Position numbers and translations under genes: made by a program
Shown here: in pieces, positions 43,240 through 53,179 of the stretch
How the letters are laid out: each line of letters starts with the position of its first letter
Numbering within the stretch: the first letter of the stretch is position 1
Assembly (NCBI RefSeq): GCF_013432195.1
Contig: NZ_JACCDB010000012.1
Span: 1-64,000 of the forward strand
Reading direction: 5' to 3'
DNA from: Tepidicella baoligensis
GTDB lineage: Bacteria > Pseudomonadota > Gammaproteobacteria > Burkholderiales > Burkholderiaceae_C
Length of the DNA: 64,000 nt
The notes under the pieces: generated by a model
Database searches by the model: none
Told to the model about the DNA's origin: nothing
Seen by the model: the letters and a program-made list of their open reading frames with translations, nothing else

Positions 43240-44652
43240 TCATTGCAACTTTCTTAATACGATTGCATTTTGGTGATCCGAATACCCCTCAAGGGTTGCA
43301 CACACTTCGAAGTACGCTGACCAGTGGCGCAATACATAGTCGACCGTATGGAAGATTCGCCGGTAGAACCCCGGTTTCTGGCTATCGACACCGTCCTCCT
43401 GCCAGCCCACATCCAAGAAGCCATCGCGCTGAAAGGCCATGTAGGCATCAACATCGAACGGCTCGATCGCAGAGGAAAAGTTGGTCATGACTGTCACGAG
43501 CGCGTGCCCCCCCGGCTTGAGGAGGCGGTTCAATTCGGACAGCCAGAGGAACTGGTCCGCTTCTGTCAGATGAGTAAATACCGAGTGGCCGATAACGAGG
43601 TCGACGCTGCCCGATGGAAGTGGCGTCGGAATATCGGTACTGACCAGGGAGAAATCGGCTCCGGGGAGGTTAGCTTGACACCAATTCGCATTCACAGGGT
43701 CGATGTCGATGCCCGTGATGCGGCCATAGCCTTTGCTAATGAGATGTCGAGTGAGGCGACCGCATCCACACCCCCAGTCCAGCACATGGACGTTTTTTCG
43801 GTTCGGGATACCGAAGACTTCATCGAGTTTCTCTACAAATGATGCGCCCGAGAAGAGAAACCAGTCGCGCTCAGTCGAGCCGATTCTTTGCATGTTTTCC
43901 GCTTGAGGAACAGGTGCATCGACACCGGATAGCGGCCAATACCAGTCCTGATGTGCGGGCGTTGCACGCAGTCCATCAATTGCGAAGACCGAGCCGAAAC
44001 GGATACCTTCCTGCCCCTCGAAGCGGGTCAGGTCGACAATCCCTTCAAACGCCACATTACCGAGATAAGCATAGTCGGGATTGAAGAGACCATAACTGAT
44101 CTTGTCCAGCACTTCACCGTTCGCTGTCAGCGCTGCAGGCTCGCGTCGGTTAATAGGCGGCACCAGAATGCCCGATATTCTCAACTGTCGATCCTGCGCC
44201 ATCGTCGCATGCATTCTCAGCCAGCCTTGGGCGAAGGTTGTGGATACGGCTCCGGCGTAGATACCTTTTCCCGAAACCAATGCCGCATCGCCACCACCAT
44301 CAGGCTGTCGGCCCGGGCGTCGGAAGGACAATGTGCGAGCTTTGAAACTCAATGTACGCGGATCTTCTGGTGCATGAAGTGCTTGAGTAAACTCAATAAT
44401 TACGGTTTGAGGATGCCCATTTGTGCGGACTGGTATGGGAATAGTCATCGGACCCGGATTCAGCCGAACATTGATCGTCGCTTGCGGAGTCTGAACCACC
44501 GCAAGACCAGCAACGGGTGATTCGCCAGTAAGAACTAGGACGCCTTCAAGACCAGCGACCTGAATCTCGACCCGTTTTGCAAGCCAGCGGAATTCACCTT
44601 CATGATCTCGTTCGGGGTCGTATGCACCAGTCGCGTAGTTAATGTCATTCAT
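43240..44652 (-). CDS. SAM-dependent methyltransferase with beta-rich N-terminal domain
   Basis: A 470-residue protein. The C-terminal half is a class I methyltransferase (VLDWGCGCGRLTRHL, then ITGIDIDPVNANW and LKPGGHALVTV). The N-terminal 230 residues are beta-rich, perhaps a chain-binding module like those of export-system chain modifiers. It is coupled to the next glycosyltransferase gene by ATGA. A role in terminal methylation of the glycan is possible but inferred. Confidence 0.8.
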   Translation of the reverse strand: MNDINYATGAYDPERDHEGEFRWLAKRVEIQVAGLEGVLVLTGESPVAGLAVVQTPQATINVRLNPGPMTIPIPVRTNGHPQTVIIEFTQALHAPEDPRTLSFKARTLSFRRPGRQPDGGGDAALVSGKGIYAGAVSTTFAQGWLRMHATMAQDRQLRISGILVPPINRREPAALTANGEVLDKISYGLFNPDYAYLGNVAFEGIVDLTRFEGQEGIRFGSVFAIDGLRATPAHQDWYWPLSGVDAPVPQAENMQRIGSTERDWFLFSGASFVEKLDEVFGIPNRKNVHVLDWGCGCGRLTRHLISKGYGRITGIDIDPVNANWCQANLPGADFSLVSTDIPTPLPSGSVDLVIGHSVFTHLTEADQFLWLSELNRLLKPGGHALVTVMTNFSSAIEPFDVDAYMAFQRDGFLDVGWQEDGVDSQKPGFYRRIFHTVDYVLRHWSAYFEVCATLEGYSDHQNAIVLRKLQ

Positions 44653-45653
44653 TCTTGGATTACCTCGGTTCTTAAACTTGCCTTCGCCAATACAGATCGA
44701 TACACGCCGTCTAGGCGTTCCACGACATTGACCCAGCTATACCTCTCGTCCACACAGTCACCATCATGCAAATGCTTGGCTTCAAGCGCCTGCCTGATTC
44801 CCTGCTCAATTGATTTGACAGAGATTGGATCGATGTAGATCGCTCGGTCACCAAAGTACTCTGCGCAAGAGCCCTCGCGCGTAACGACCAAACGGGCGTT
44901 CTGTCCGAGGGCTTCTAACGCGGCCAAACCCGGTGTTTCTAGCGTACTGGGCAATACAAATAATTCGCACGCCTTGTACGCAGACCGCAATAACGGTGAA
45001 TCATGGGCAAGCGGTCCAAGGTAAACGACTTGCTCTCCACCTTCGGAAAGCACCTGCTTAAGGTATTCAGGGCTTCTCGGATGGCCAATCAAGACGAGTC
45101 GCCGCTCCGGGAAAGCTTTCATAGCATGCACAAGCCCCAACTGGTTTTTTCTGGGCTCGATGTTGCCAACATTCAGAATAAATCGATTGTTGATATTGAA
45201 ATGTTCACGAAAGAGTCTTGGATCAGATGCCTCAAAGAAGGATGATTCGACACCGTTGTAAACCGTTGAAAATTTTTCCCTTGGCAATCCGAGGACCGCG
45301 GAGAGAGTTTCGCACTCCATGTCAGAGTTTGCGACGATCCGGTCCGCCAAGGCCAGTTGTGCGCAGATCTCGTCAATAGGGTACAGATGCCTGGTCTGTT
45401 CTGTAATCCAAAGGCTGGATGAAACCACCAAAGGGAGCCCGAGTTGCTTGACGAACCGGCAGAAATGGACAGAGCCGCCAACGCACGAGAAGAAGTGGAC
45501 GATATCGTGCTCCATGAATTTTGGAGCCCAAGGATCAAACAATGACACATCAACCCCGTAGCGAGGCAGGTGCTTGCGATAAGCCAGTAGCTGAACTTCA
45601 CCGCCACCGGGGGTGTGAAACGCCATCGGATAAGTTGCGAACAGCACTTTCAT
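44649..45653 (-). CDS. glycosyltransferase family 4
   Basis: A 334-residue GT-B transferase. Opening KVLFATYPMAFHTPGGGEVQ binds the acceptor; the GNIEPRKNQLGLVHAM and ETPGLAALEALG (EX7E) segments bind the donor. It overlaps its upstream neighbour by four bases. The sugar transferred is unknown. Confidence 0.87.
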   Translation of the reverse strand: MKVLFATYPMAFHTPGGGEVQLLAYRKHLPRYGVDVSLFDPWAPKFMEHDIVHFFSCVGGSVHFCRFVKQLGLPLVVSSSLWITEQTRHLYPIDEICAQLALADRIVANSDMECETLSAVLGLPREKFSTVYNGVESSFFEASDPRLFREHFNINNRFILNVGNIEPRKNQLGLVHAMKAFPERRLVLIGHPRSPEYLKQVLSEGGEQVVYLGPLAHDSPLLRSAYKACELFVLPSTLETPGLAALEALGQNARLVVTREGSCAEYFGDRAIYIDPISVKSIEQGIRQALEAKHLHDGDCVDERYSWVNVVERLDGVYRSVLAKASLRTEVIQE

Positions 45654-46858
45654 TTTTGAGCGTTTCGTCTAGAGAGCAAAGTTTCGAGCATCTTCCGTGT
45701 TCGACTTTGCCAGGTGTTCTCACCTACGAACTCGCGCGACTGCTGCATCGTTAGCCTGCCAGCCGCCAGTTGTGCTTCGATCGCCCGCACAAATCCCTCG
45801 GGGCCATCGCCGATTGCCAGTCCCTGCGAGGTATTTTCGGTAAAGGCCAGGCGGGTGGAGACCACCGGCAGGCCGGCCGCTAGATACTCAAAATACTTCA
45901 TGGGAAACATGCCACGTGTGTACTCGTTCAGTTTCGAAGGCAAAAGGCCAACCTGCATACCACGCAGGTAGTTCGGGAGGACCTCGTAGGGCATATAGCC
46001 CAGAAAGTGAACGTTAGGTAACGCGGCAAGTTCAGCGACCAACGCGCTGCGCTGCCCTTCGCGCTCTTCGCCAATGAGCACCCACTGCCATGCTGGTCGA
46101 CTGCGCGCACAAGCAAATAGCAATTCAAAATCGATCTTGAAGTCTGACAGAACCCCGTGATAGACAAGCCTCGGCTCGGGTATGTTTGCCAAATCGGCGG
46201 GTAGCGGAGCGTCCTGAAAGGCCCTGCCGAAGTGTTCTGCATCGACAACATTGGGGAGATAATGCGCATCTGAATTGTGCTCGCGACATTTCTCGATCAG
46301 CGTCTTGGCCGTAACAAAGACCACGTTGGCACGCTTGAGCAGTTGGACCTCGGCAGCGCGATAGGCCTTAGCATCGACGCCCGGCACCGCAGCCAGATCA
46401 TCCACGCAGTGATACAGCAAGCCACCCTCGCTCAAGCCCTCGATAGCATCGAGCATGAAGGGGTGATAGGTCCATACGACCGGTTTGCCCAGCTCAAGCT
46501 GTTTCATCGATCGCCGGATCGCCAGCCGAAGCAAGCTACCGTTCAGACGCCTGAGCAGCGGATGACGGTAACCGGCGGGCACCACCAAGGGCGAGAGAAT
46601 GAACACACCCGGCGAACGCTCGGGGGCACCAAATACGAGCGATGACAGCCCCTTGCGAAGGCGGTCGAGCAAGCGGTGCCAGTCGCGTCCGCTGCCTGGC
46701 CTTGGTTTGCGCAGTCCCACACTCTCAATGTAAAGCACGCGTGAGCCCAATTTGGCTAGCGATTTTGCACAATGTTGCTTATTGGTCCAGTACGGCTCAT
46801 CCCAGTCCGCGGTCGCAAAAAGGATGCAGCTCTGAGGTACCTGCAAGGTCTCAGCCAT
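45650..46858 (-). CDS. GT-B glycosyltransferase
   Basis: A 402-residue glycosyltransferase, start ATG 46858; the open frame upstream lies inside wecB and is not used. It has LVYHGVLSDFKIDFELLFAC and a C-terminal FPMKYFEYLAAGLPVV donor motif, as in TuaH-like or WbpZ-like group 1 transferases. It overlaps the wecB stop by eight bases. Confidence 0.83.
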   Translation of the reverse strand: MAETLQVPQSCILFATADWDEPYWTNKQHCAKSLAKLGSRVLYIESVGLRKPRPGSGRDWHRLLDRLRKGLSSLVFGAPERSPGVFILSPLVVPAGYRHPLLRRLNGSLLRLAIRRSMKQLELGKPVVWTYHPFMLDAIEGLSEGGLLYHCVDDLAAVPGVDAKAYRAAEVQLLKRANVVFVTAKTLIEKCREHNSDAHYLPNVVDAEHFGRAFQDAPLPADLANIPEPRLVYHGVLSDFKIDFELLFACARSRPAWQWVLIGEEREGQRSALVAELAALPNVHFLGYMPYEVLPNYLRGMQVGLLPSKLNEYTRGMFPMKYFEYLAAGLPVVSTRLAFTENTSQGLAIGDGPEGFVRAIEAQLAAGRLTMQQSREFVGENTWQSRTRKMLETLLSRRNAQK

Positions 46859-47978
46859 GGAACTCCTCGACGGACTTGCCCAACAGGGCGGCGAGGATGC
46901 GGCCGGAGGCCTGACCATCGCCATAGGGGTTCGCTTTAGCACGAAGACTATTGCGGTGATGCTCATCCCCTAACCAAGTATTAACAGCCTCCTCGATAGC
47001 CAGAGTATCTTGACCTGCAAGGGTGGCAAAGCCAGCATGAACACCCTCCATGCGCTCTGTGTGCTGGCGCATCACCACTACCGGCGTACCGAAGGTCGGA
47101 GCCTCTTCCTGGATACCCCCAGAATCACTGAGTACCAGCTGGGCATGGCGGATGAGGTAGAGGCTGGTGTGGTAGTCCACCGGATCGGTTAGGAACAGGT
47201 TGGGGCGCCCCCCCAGCAGGCGATGTACTGGCTCTCGAACGGCCGGATTGAGGTGCACGGGGAAGATCCATTGCAGCTCGGAATAACGCTCACTGAGACG
47301 GGCCAGCATGTTGCAGAAAGCTTCCATCACGGCGCCGAAGTTCTCACGCCGGTGACAGGTGACCAGCACTGCTGGCCCGGCCTCAAGCCGAGCCCTGATT
47401 TCAGCTGGGACTGAGGATGGAATGCCAGCGGGCCAAGCAGCCTGCGCCTGCTGGATTGCATCAACTACAGTATTTCCGGTTACACGTATCCGTGATTCCT
47501 CCACCCCTTCTGTACGCAAGGCGCGGGCCGCGAGGCGGGTAGGTGCAAAGTGGAGGCTGGCGATGCGCGCCAACAAAGTGCGATTGGCTTCTTCCGGGAA
47601 AGGGCTGTTCAAGTCGCCGGTGCGCAGCCCCGCCTCTACATGCCCAACCCGGATCTGACGCTGGAAAGCGGCGAGCCCCGCGCAGAAGGCCGTGGTCGTA
47701 TCGCCTTGAACCAGCACCCAGTCGGGGCGCTCCTGCTCGAGCACAGCATCCATGCCCTCCAGCAGGCGGGCCGCAAGGATGTTTAGGGAACGCCCCGGGC
47801 TCATGGTGTCGAGCATATGGTTGGGGCGCAGACCAAATGCATCCAGGGCCTGTTGGAGCATTTCCCTGTGCTGACCGCTGGCGCAGACTTTCACCTCCAC
47901 CCGCTGCTGCAGGGCAGCGATGACCGGGGCCAGCTTGATGACTTCGGGGCGGGTGCCCAACGCAACCAGAACTTTCAT
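46851..47978 (-). CDS. wecB: UDP-GlcNAc 2-epimerase (non-hydrolysing)
   Basis: A 375-residue enzyme: GTRPEVIKLAP near the start, QGDTTT, RTGDLNSPFPEEANR, TCHRRENFG and SDSGGIQEEAPTFG, all conserved in the WecB family. It converts UDP-GlcNAc to UDP-ManNAc, which can be used directly or oxidised to ManNAcA (though the dehydrogenase here looks UGD-like). ATGA overlap with the deacetylase-like gene. Confidence 0.93.
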   Translation of the reverse strand: MKVLVALGTRPEVIKLAPVIAALQQRVEVKVCASGQHREMLQQALDAFGLRPNHMLDTMSPGRSLNILAARLLEGMDAVLEQERPDWVLVQGDTTTAFCAGLAAFQRQIRVGHVEAGLRTGDLNSPFPEEANRTLLARIASLHFAPTRLAARALRTEGVEESRIRVTGNTVVDAIQQAQAAWPAGIPSSVPAEIRARLEAGPAVLVTCHRRENFGAVMEAFCNMLARLSERYSELQWIFPVHLNPAVREPVHRLLGGRPNLFLTDPVDYHTSLYLIRHAQLVLSDSGGIQEEAPTFGTPVVVMRQHTERMEGVHAGFATLAGQDTLAIEEAVNTWLGDEHHRNSLRAKANPYGDGQASGRILAALLGKSVEEFHG

Positions 47979-49537
47979 CCCAACCTCTTTCCGCTCAGTA
48001 GGGGCTCACAGCGCCCTTTGTATTCCACACCAAAGACCAAACCACGCGAGGCCTCGCCTCGATGGCACAGATAACCCGTATCATCCGTGGCCATTTGAAT
48101 GGCGGCTCGCTCCCGCAAAAAATCGAGCGCCTGAATCTCGTCCAGGAACAAGGGCTTATTGGCCCGGGCACGGATATGGCCAATCAAGCCGCGGTGCGCC
48201 TCAATCCGCTGGGCTTCGTCAATCCAGCCGTACTGATAGCGAGGGGAGAATGGATGGTCCAGATAACCGAAGAGGGTTTGGGTTTCGTAGGCCCGGTCGT
48301 AAGCAGCCTTGAAGATGCGCAGGGGGTCGCCCTCGATTAGCATGCAATCGCCGTGCAGCATGGTCTGCTGGCTGTGACCGATAAAGCCCCTAGGCATATT
48401 TGCCAGTTCGCCACCGCGAGCCATAAGAAACTCTGGGTCATTTCGGATGATGCCGCCAATACAACCGCAGTAGCCGGCATCACACAGCCCGGCCAGTGCA
48501 TAAGGAGGGGACTGATGAAAAGGCGATACGGCATAGCGAACCGATACGCCGGTGGCAGTTCGGATCAAATCGAGAGAATCACTCCCTTCCTTTAGTGCCG
48601 CCTCATAGCTACCGCCCCAGTTGGGTGCATGCGTTGCCGTATGTGAGAGCAATGCGCCGCCATTGGCGCAGAACTCGTGCAGGAAGGATTGATGGGTGTC
48701 ATCGGCCAGATTGCTGGTATGGATTGCCAGCGACAAGGGAACGCCCCATTCGCTATAGGCTTCCCACAACGCTCGCGCCGAGGTGATATCTTCGTCACAA
48801 TCTAGCCGCGTAGTAATCGCTGAATCGTAGCCCCAGGGAATCTCGCTAATAACAGGACAGCAAGGCAAGTTTTCGCTACGCCAGTTACTAAGGAAACGTT
48901 CTACCAGGCGCCACTCAAAAGAATCGATTGGGCCAACCGGACGGTTGTACCAGAGTACCGAGGAATCACCGACACCGAACTGTGCACAGTAAGTCAGTAA
49001 AGCCGCGCCGTTCACATGTAGGTCGGCCAGCACAGAAGCATCTGGCAAGAGAATAGGCTCGGCCAACGCCCAAACGCTCCCATCGGCACGAATCGCACCA
49101 TAGCCCAAGTTGTTCCACTCGTCGGCGAAATCGTATCGTTCGAGCGGTCTAGTCCATCCTGCCGCGCCAAGGCCTGCAGCAGCGTCACGGTAGCGAATCT
49201 CTCCATCACTCTGGGCCCATCCGCCAGCAGTTGCCGACGGACTACGCGCCCAACTGGAAGCATTGGCTGGCCAGGATACAGATGATGCGCCACATGCCTG
49301 ATGCAAGGCAGCGGGCAGTCTGCCAAACACAATCAGCTTGCGCGGCTTGGCATACAACCAATCGATAAGCGCATTACCAAGACGATCGTCGGCATTGACA
49401 CAGACAACGATCGACGCGTTATCGAGCGAAGCATGCGATGCTTGAATTGCCAGACCGTGGCTGACCGAGCGTCTCAACGCTGCCAGTACAAGCGCGACAG
49501 TTGGGGCGTCAGTAGCATTCGCAATTAGATGAATCAT
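47975..49537 (-). CDS. polysaccharide deacetylase-like protein with N-terminal domain
   Basis: A 520-residue protein. The centre has NodB-type motifs: TRLDCDED (the TxDD-like metal/base motif) and LLSHTATHAPNW (HxxxH metal ligands), followed by AVSPFHQSPPYALAGL. The N-terminal 200 residues have no clear match. It would remove acetyl groups from a glycan or sugar intermediate. It is coupled to both neighbours by overlaps. Confidence 0.72.
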   Translation of the reverse strand: MIHLIANATDAPTVALVLAALRRSVSHGLAIQASHASLDNASIVVCVNADDRLGNALIDWLYAKPRKLIVFGRLPAALHQACGASSVSWPANASSWARSPSATAGGWAQSDGEIRYRDAAAGLGAAGWTRPLERYDFADEWNNLGYGAIRADGSVWALAEPILLPDASVLADLHVNGAALLTYCAQFGVGDSSVLWYNRPVGPIDSFEWRLVERFLSNWRSENLPCCPVISEIPWGYDSAITTRLDCDEDITSARALWEAYSEWGVPLSLAIHTSNLADDTHQSFLHEFCANGGALLSHTATHAPNWGGSYEAALKEGSDSLDLIRTATGVSVRYAVSPFHQSPPYALAGLCDAGYCGCIGGIIRNDPEFLMARGGELANMPRGFIGHSQQTMLHGDCMLIEGDPLRIFKAAYDRAYETQTLFGYLDHPFSPRYQYGWIDEAQRIEAHRGLIGHIRARANKPLFLDEIQALDFLRERAAIQMATDDTGYLCHRGEASRGLVFGVEYKGRCEPLLSGKRLG

Positions 49538-50907
49538 GCAGTCACCACATGACGAAACTTAGAACGGACCCCAACCTTCACCAGGTCGGCCAAGGTCACG
49601 AACTCGATCGTGAAGGCGTTTGGCCAATGATGCTCGATTCGGCGGCGTATCTCTTCCGTATCGGCCGACGGCTCCTGAACGATGCGCAGGATCGGTTTCA
49701 ACGAGCGAAGGTCGATCTGGAATTCCTGTATTCCGCCAACCCGATGATCGAGAATGTCCATGATGTGGTGGGTCAGGTGCGCCACGCCATTGATGGGCAC
49801 CACGTCATGGATTCGACCGATTACATCGGAGAGCACGAATCCGTTTGCCCCCTTGGTGACACGGGCTCGGTCACCGGTGGCATAGCGGATGAGCGGCATC
49901 AGTTGGTTGCGAAAGCCGGTGAACACGAGCTCGTTGCCGTCGTCGATACTTCGGTGCTCTGGCCATCCTTCTGATTCGAAAACCTGTAGCCCCCCTTGTG
50001 GGCCATTGAGCTCGTAGGCCATGACGCCAAACTCGGCGAGTCCATAGCGATCCACCACCCTGCATCGCAAAACCTGCTCGATTTTTTCACGCATGTATGG
50101 CTGAAGCAGTTCTCCGCTAGATTCGAACACTTCGAATGCTTTACCACCGCCATACTTGCGTTCCACATGGCAGGCCAGCGCATAAATGGTGGAGGGGTGT
50201 TCGTGCAACAGGTAGGGCTGACGGCGCTTGATCGTGCGCCAGATCTCTTCGAGCCCCGCTTCGTCGACGCGGTCGAAGAAGACATTGCTACGGTTCATGG
50301 CGAAGCATTTGAAGTCTTCTCGGCTAGGCCACTGCGCAACGGCGACATCGGGGAACCGACAGGCGCAGTGCAGTTCTGTTTTGAATTTCTTCTTTCCGAT
50401 TCGCTCACGGGCATACAAGGTAACCGCCGCAGAGTAGTCGGCCGCCGGCTGGTCGTAGTAAATGACCGTCGACACCCCGGTCGATCCGCCTGTCTTGCAT
50501 GCGTGATGTCGGACCTGAGTCAGGGGTTGCGAGAGCATGCGCTCGCCTTGCTCGCGGATGATGTCCTTCGTTAGGTATGGCAGGTCGTTCAGGTAAGCAG
50601 GATCGCGCCGTACCTTTTCAGGATCGAAGTTTAGGCTGGCAAACAGATCTCGGTAATACGGAACCTTCTGACCGGCATGGTGGAGTATGTCGGCTAGACG
50701 ACCCTTGGCCACCGCCATTCGCTGTTCGAGCGGCAGACGATAGTGATGGCGGATTAGCGCGAGCCTGGGCCGCACACTGCGCTTTTCGAGATGCTCGGCC
50801 AATGGATAGGCCATATAGGCACTGACGAGCCCCTTTACGATGCGTAGAGGCTGCCGGGCAAAGGCGTGCTCTGCGACCTCGAGCAGCGGATGATCTGCAC
50901 GAATCAT
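49534..50907 (-). CDS. CapK/PaaK-like adenylate-forming enzyme
   Basis: A 457-residue member of the phenylacetate-CoA ligase-like superfamily found in capsule loci. Features: KVPYYRDLFASLNFDP, the SGS-like loop KTGGSTGVSTVIYY, DRYGLAEFGVMAYE, and a C-terminal ATGDRARVTKGANG. It may activate an acyl or amino group for attachment to the glycan; the substrate is unknown. ATGA overlap with the methyltransferase gene. Confidence 0.8.
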   Translation of the reverse strand: MIRADHPLLEVAEHAFARQPLRIVKGLVSAYMAYPLAEHLEKRSVRPRLALIRHHYRLPLEQRMAVAKGRLADILHHAGQKVPYYRDLFASLNFDPEKVRRDPAYLNDLPYLTKDIIREQGERMLSQPLTQVRHHACKTGGSTGVSTVIYYDQPAADYSAAVTLYARERIGKKKFKTELHCACRFPDVAVAQWPSREDFKCFAMNRSNVFFDRVDEAGLEEIWRTIKRRQPYLLHEHPSTIYALACHVERKYGGGKAFEVFESSGELLQPYMREKIEQVLRCRVVDRYGLAEFGVMAYELNGPQGGLQVFESEGWPEHRSIDDGNELVFTGFRNQLMPLIRYATGDRARVTKGANGFVLSDVIGRIHDVVPINGVAHLTHHIMDILDHRVGGIQEFQIDLRSLKPILRIVQEPSADTEEIRRRIEHHWPNAFTIEFVTLADLVKVGVRSKFRHVVTA

Positions 50908-51602
50908 TTGCCACTCCTGGGGCCATCATCTAGGGTACCCCCTTTGATGGATACCCCTCCGACCGGCGGCTGTCGCGCATCTGTGACCAGCGGGAAGGAA
51001 AAATCGCGATGCAAAAAGACGCTGGATGTCGATGTAAAGGCATTCACTGGAGAAAATCCACTGAAACGTACCTCGATCAGACCAGCACCTCGAAGCAACT
51101 CCGCCGTGTTCGGGTACCACTCAGCGTTATCCAGAATAATCATTCCACCAGGAATCAGTTTTTTAAGTGCGGCTTCGGCCGAGCGGTAGCGCTCAGCACC
51201 ATCGACCACAATCACATCGAATTGACCATCAGCTTCAATAATCTTTTGAGCGTAAGAGATTCCATCCGACTGGTGATTGAGCACCACATTGTCTGGAACA
51301 ATTTTGACAAGGCTATCAAACCATCGCCGATCGAGCTCGACGCTTTCTACGTGCTTGGCACGGCTGGCCCAGAAAAGTGTAGATGAACCCGCACCAAACT
51401 CAAATATACGCTTCTGACTAAAATCAAAGCCTTTAAGGTATTCAATCAATGGATAAGTCAGCCAAGGTTGATACTCGCCACGACCGTTCACTGGAAATCC
51501 ATCGCGTCGATTTACATGACCATGCTCTCTATGCATGATCAAGAGAATACGAGCCGCTGATATCAATCGCCTGGGAAGAATTTTCCGTAAAATATTCTTC
51601 AT
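50904..51602 (-). CDS. class I methyltransferase-like protein
   Basis: A 232-residue protein with FEFGAGSSTLFWASR, VESVELDRRWFDSL and FDVIVVDGAERY, a SAM-binding fold close to FkbM or O-methyltransferase types. It lacks an obvious membrane segment. It starts at the wzt end (ATGA overlap), so it could modify the exported chain. Substrate unknown. Confidence 0.75.
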   Translation of the reverse strand: MKNILRKILPRRLISAARILLIMHREHGHVNRRDGFPVNGRGEYQPWLTYPLIEYLKGFDFSQKRIFEFGAGSSTLFWASRAKHVESVELDRRWFDSLVKIVPDNVVLNHQSDGISYAQKIIEADGQFDVIVVDGAERYRSAEAALKKLIPGGMIILDNAEWYPNTAELLRGAGLIEVRFSGFSPVNAFTSTSSVFLHRDFSFPLVTDARQPPVGGVSIKGGTLDDGPRSGK

Positions 51603-52339
51603 TCGACAGCGACTTCCTCTCGCACAACCTTCTCGTCACTCATGATTTTGCCGTGTTCAAGATGGATTCTTCTGGTGCATACGCGCTCAATGAGCTTAGG
51701 ATCGTGAGAGGCAATAACTAGAATTCCCGCTTTACTGACAAGCTTCTCCAGTCGCACGGCAGCCTTTGCACTGAACTGGGCGTCACCAACGCTCAACCAT
51801 TCATCCATAATCAAAATATCGGCCTCCACACTTGTGGATATGGCAAAGGCCAGTCGCAACATCATGCCACTAGAATAAGTTCGAACAGGCAGATTAAGAT
51901 ACTCGTCCAATTCAGTGAAGTCAGCAATGTCGTCAATCTTGTCGCGAATTACAGAGGGCTTAAGACCATCCATGATTCCGCGTAAATAGATATTCTCAAA
52001 ACCAGTAGCGTCAGGATCAAGGCCCATTGAAACATCAAGTAAAGAGGCAATCTTTCCACGCACATCAAGCGAACCATGAACTGGTGCGTATACTCCTGAA
52101 AGTACGCGTAACAGCGTAGTTTTCCCTGAACCATTGTGCCCAGTTAGGCCGACGCGTTCGCCATGCTCAAAGGTGAAAGTGATCTGGTCAAGCGCCCGCA
52201 CCACCGGATGCTTTCCTGCATCGCTGCCGATCTTGCCTCCAGTGGTCAAGTTGAGCACCTTCTTCTTCAATGAGCGATGGGAGTTCTCGTAGATAGGGAA
52301 CTCGACTGTCACGCTCCGTGAATCAATGAATGCATTCAT
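51599..52339 (-). CDS. wzt: ABC transporter ATP-binding subunit for polysaccharide (Wzt/KpsT type)
   Basis: A 246-residue ATPase: Walker A GHNGSGKTT at 67-75, the degenerate signature YSSGMMLRL (155-158) typical of this subfamily, Walker B ILIMDEW at 174-180 and the switch His211. It lacks the C-terminal carbohydrate-binding domain that long Wzt proteins use to read a capped chain, so export is probably not chain-length gated by a methyl cap in that way. It lies three bases after wzm. Confidence 0.9.
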   Translation of the reverse strand: MNAFIDSRSVTVEFPIYENSHRSLKKKVLNLTTGGKIGSDAGKHPVVRALDQITFTFEHGERVGLTGHNGSGKTTLLRVLSGVYAPVHGSLDVRGKIASLLDVSMGLDPDATGFENIYLRGIMDGLKPSVIRDKIDDIADFTELDEYLNLPVRTYSSGMMLRLAFAISTSVEADILIMDEWLSVGDAQFSAKAAVRLEKLVSKAGILVIASHDPKLIERVCTRRIHLEHGKIMSDEKVVREEVAVE

Positions 52340-52342
52340 GAC

Positions 52343-53179
52343 TTACACCCAATAGGGAACACGGTTGCGCGCGCGCTGCATAAGGTATTGAGCGAGAGCA
52401 AAACCGACTAACAGCAGGCCGATACTCCATAGCCAGGAGGCAAGTTCTAGGTGTGAATTGATCATTGGAGCACGCACTATTTCGATCATGTGATATAGCG
52501 GATTTAGTTCAGCCAACCACGCTTTATCTTTGAGTAAACTCACTTGCCACATGACGGGCGTAAAGAAAAAAGCCACTTGAATCAAGTTGCCAACTATCGG
52601 GTAAACATCACGATAGCGCGCGCAAAGAATGCCAAGCACAATGCCGATCCACGCTCCGTGCAATAGCAGCAAGAATAGACCGGGAATGACCAAAAATAAT
52701 TTGATCCCAGGACGGTGGCCGAAAGCAAGCAAAAATAAAAATACAACGGGCAAGCTATGCATCAGCACGACGAAATTGCGCCACACTACACGCGCCACGT
52801 GAATCGTGAGCGGCATCCGTATCTGTTTGATGAGATAGGCGGAACCAATAAAGGTGTTTGCACCTTCATTGACAACGGTGCTGATGTATTGCCAAACCAC
52901 CAGTCCTACGCCAAGGTAGGGAAGGTAGTGGTGGATTTCTTGTCCAAGCAGCGTTGAATAGAGAATACCCAAGACACCCACCATAATAAGGGTGCTCAGC
53001 GTAAACCAAAAAGGTCCGATGACCGATCTACGATAGCGCTGACGTATATCGTGCCAGCCAAGGGCAAGCCAGACATGTGTTGCTTTCAGCCCAACCGTGA
53101 TGTCCGATTTCCCAGAATGGTTATGCCAAGATTCACTTTGATCCTCAACATCTGAGCGCGAAATATCAGACGCGGCCAT
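52343..53179 (-). CDS. wzm: ABC transporter permease for polysaccharide (Wzm type)
   Basis: A 278-residue membrane protein with six hydrophobic segments and the ABC2-type RQRYRRSVIGPFWFTLSTLI opening. It pairs with the ATPase to export the undecaprenyl-linked glycan. ATG 53179 overlaps the end of manC by 14 bases; an upstream ATG at 53224 lies further inside manC and is less likely. Confidence 0.9.
   Translation of the reverse strand: MAASDISRSDVEDQSESWHNHSGKSDITVGLKATHVWLALGWHDIRQRYRRSVIGPFWFTLSTLIMVGVLGILYSTLLGQEIHHYLPYLGVGLVVWQYISTVVNEGANTFIGSAYLIKQIRMPLTIHVARVVWRNFVVLMHSLPVVFLFLLAFGHRPGIKLFLVIPGLFLLLLHGAWIGIVLGILCARYRDVYPIVGNLIQVAFFFTPVMWQVSLLKDKAWLAELNPLYHMIEIVRAPMINSHLELASWLWSIGLLLVGFALAQYLMQRARNRVPYWV

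Noticed and set aside
48607-48615. Second ops-like GGCGGTAGC on the minus strand
   Set aside because: Only nine bases match, it is inside the deacetylase-like coding sequence, and the G beyond the core is missing.
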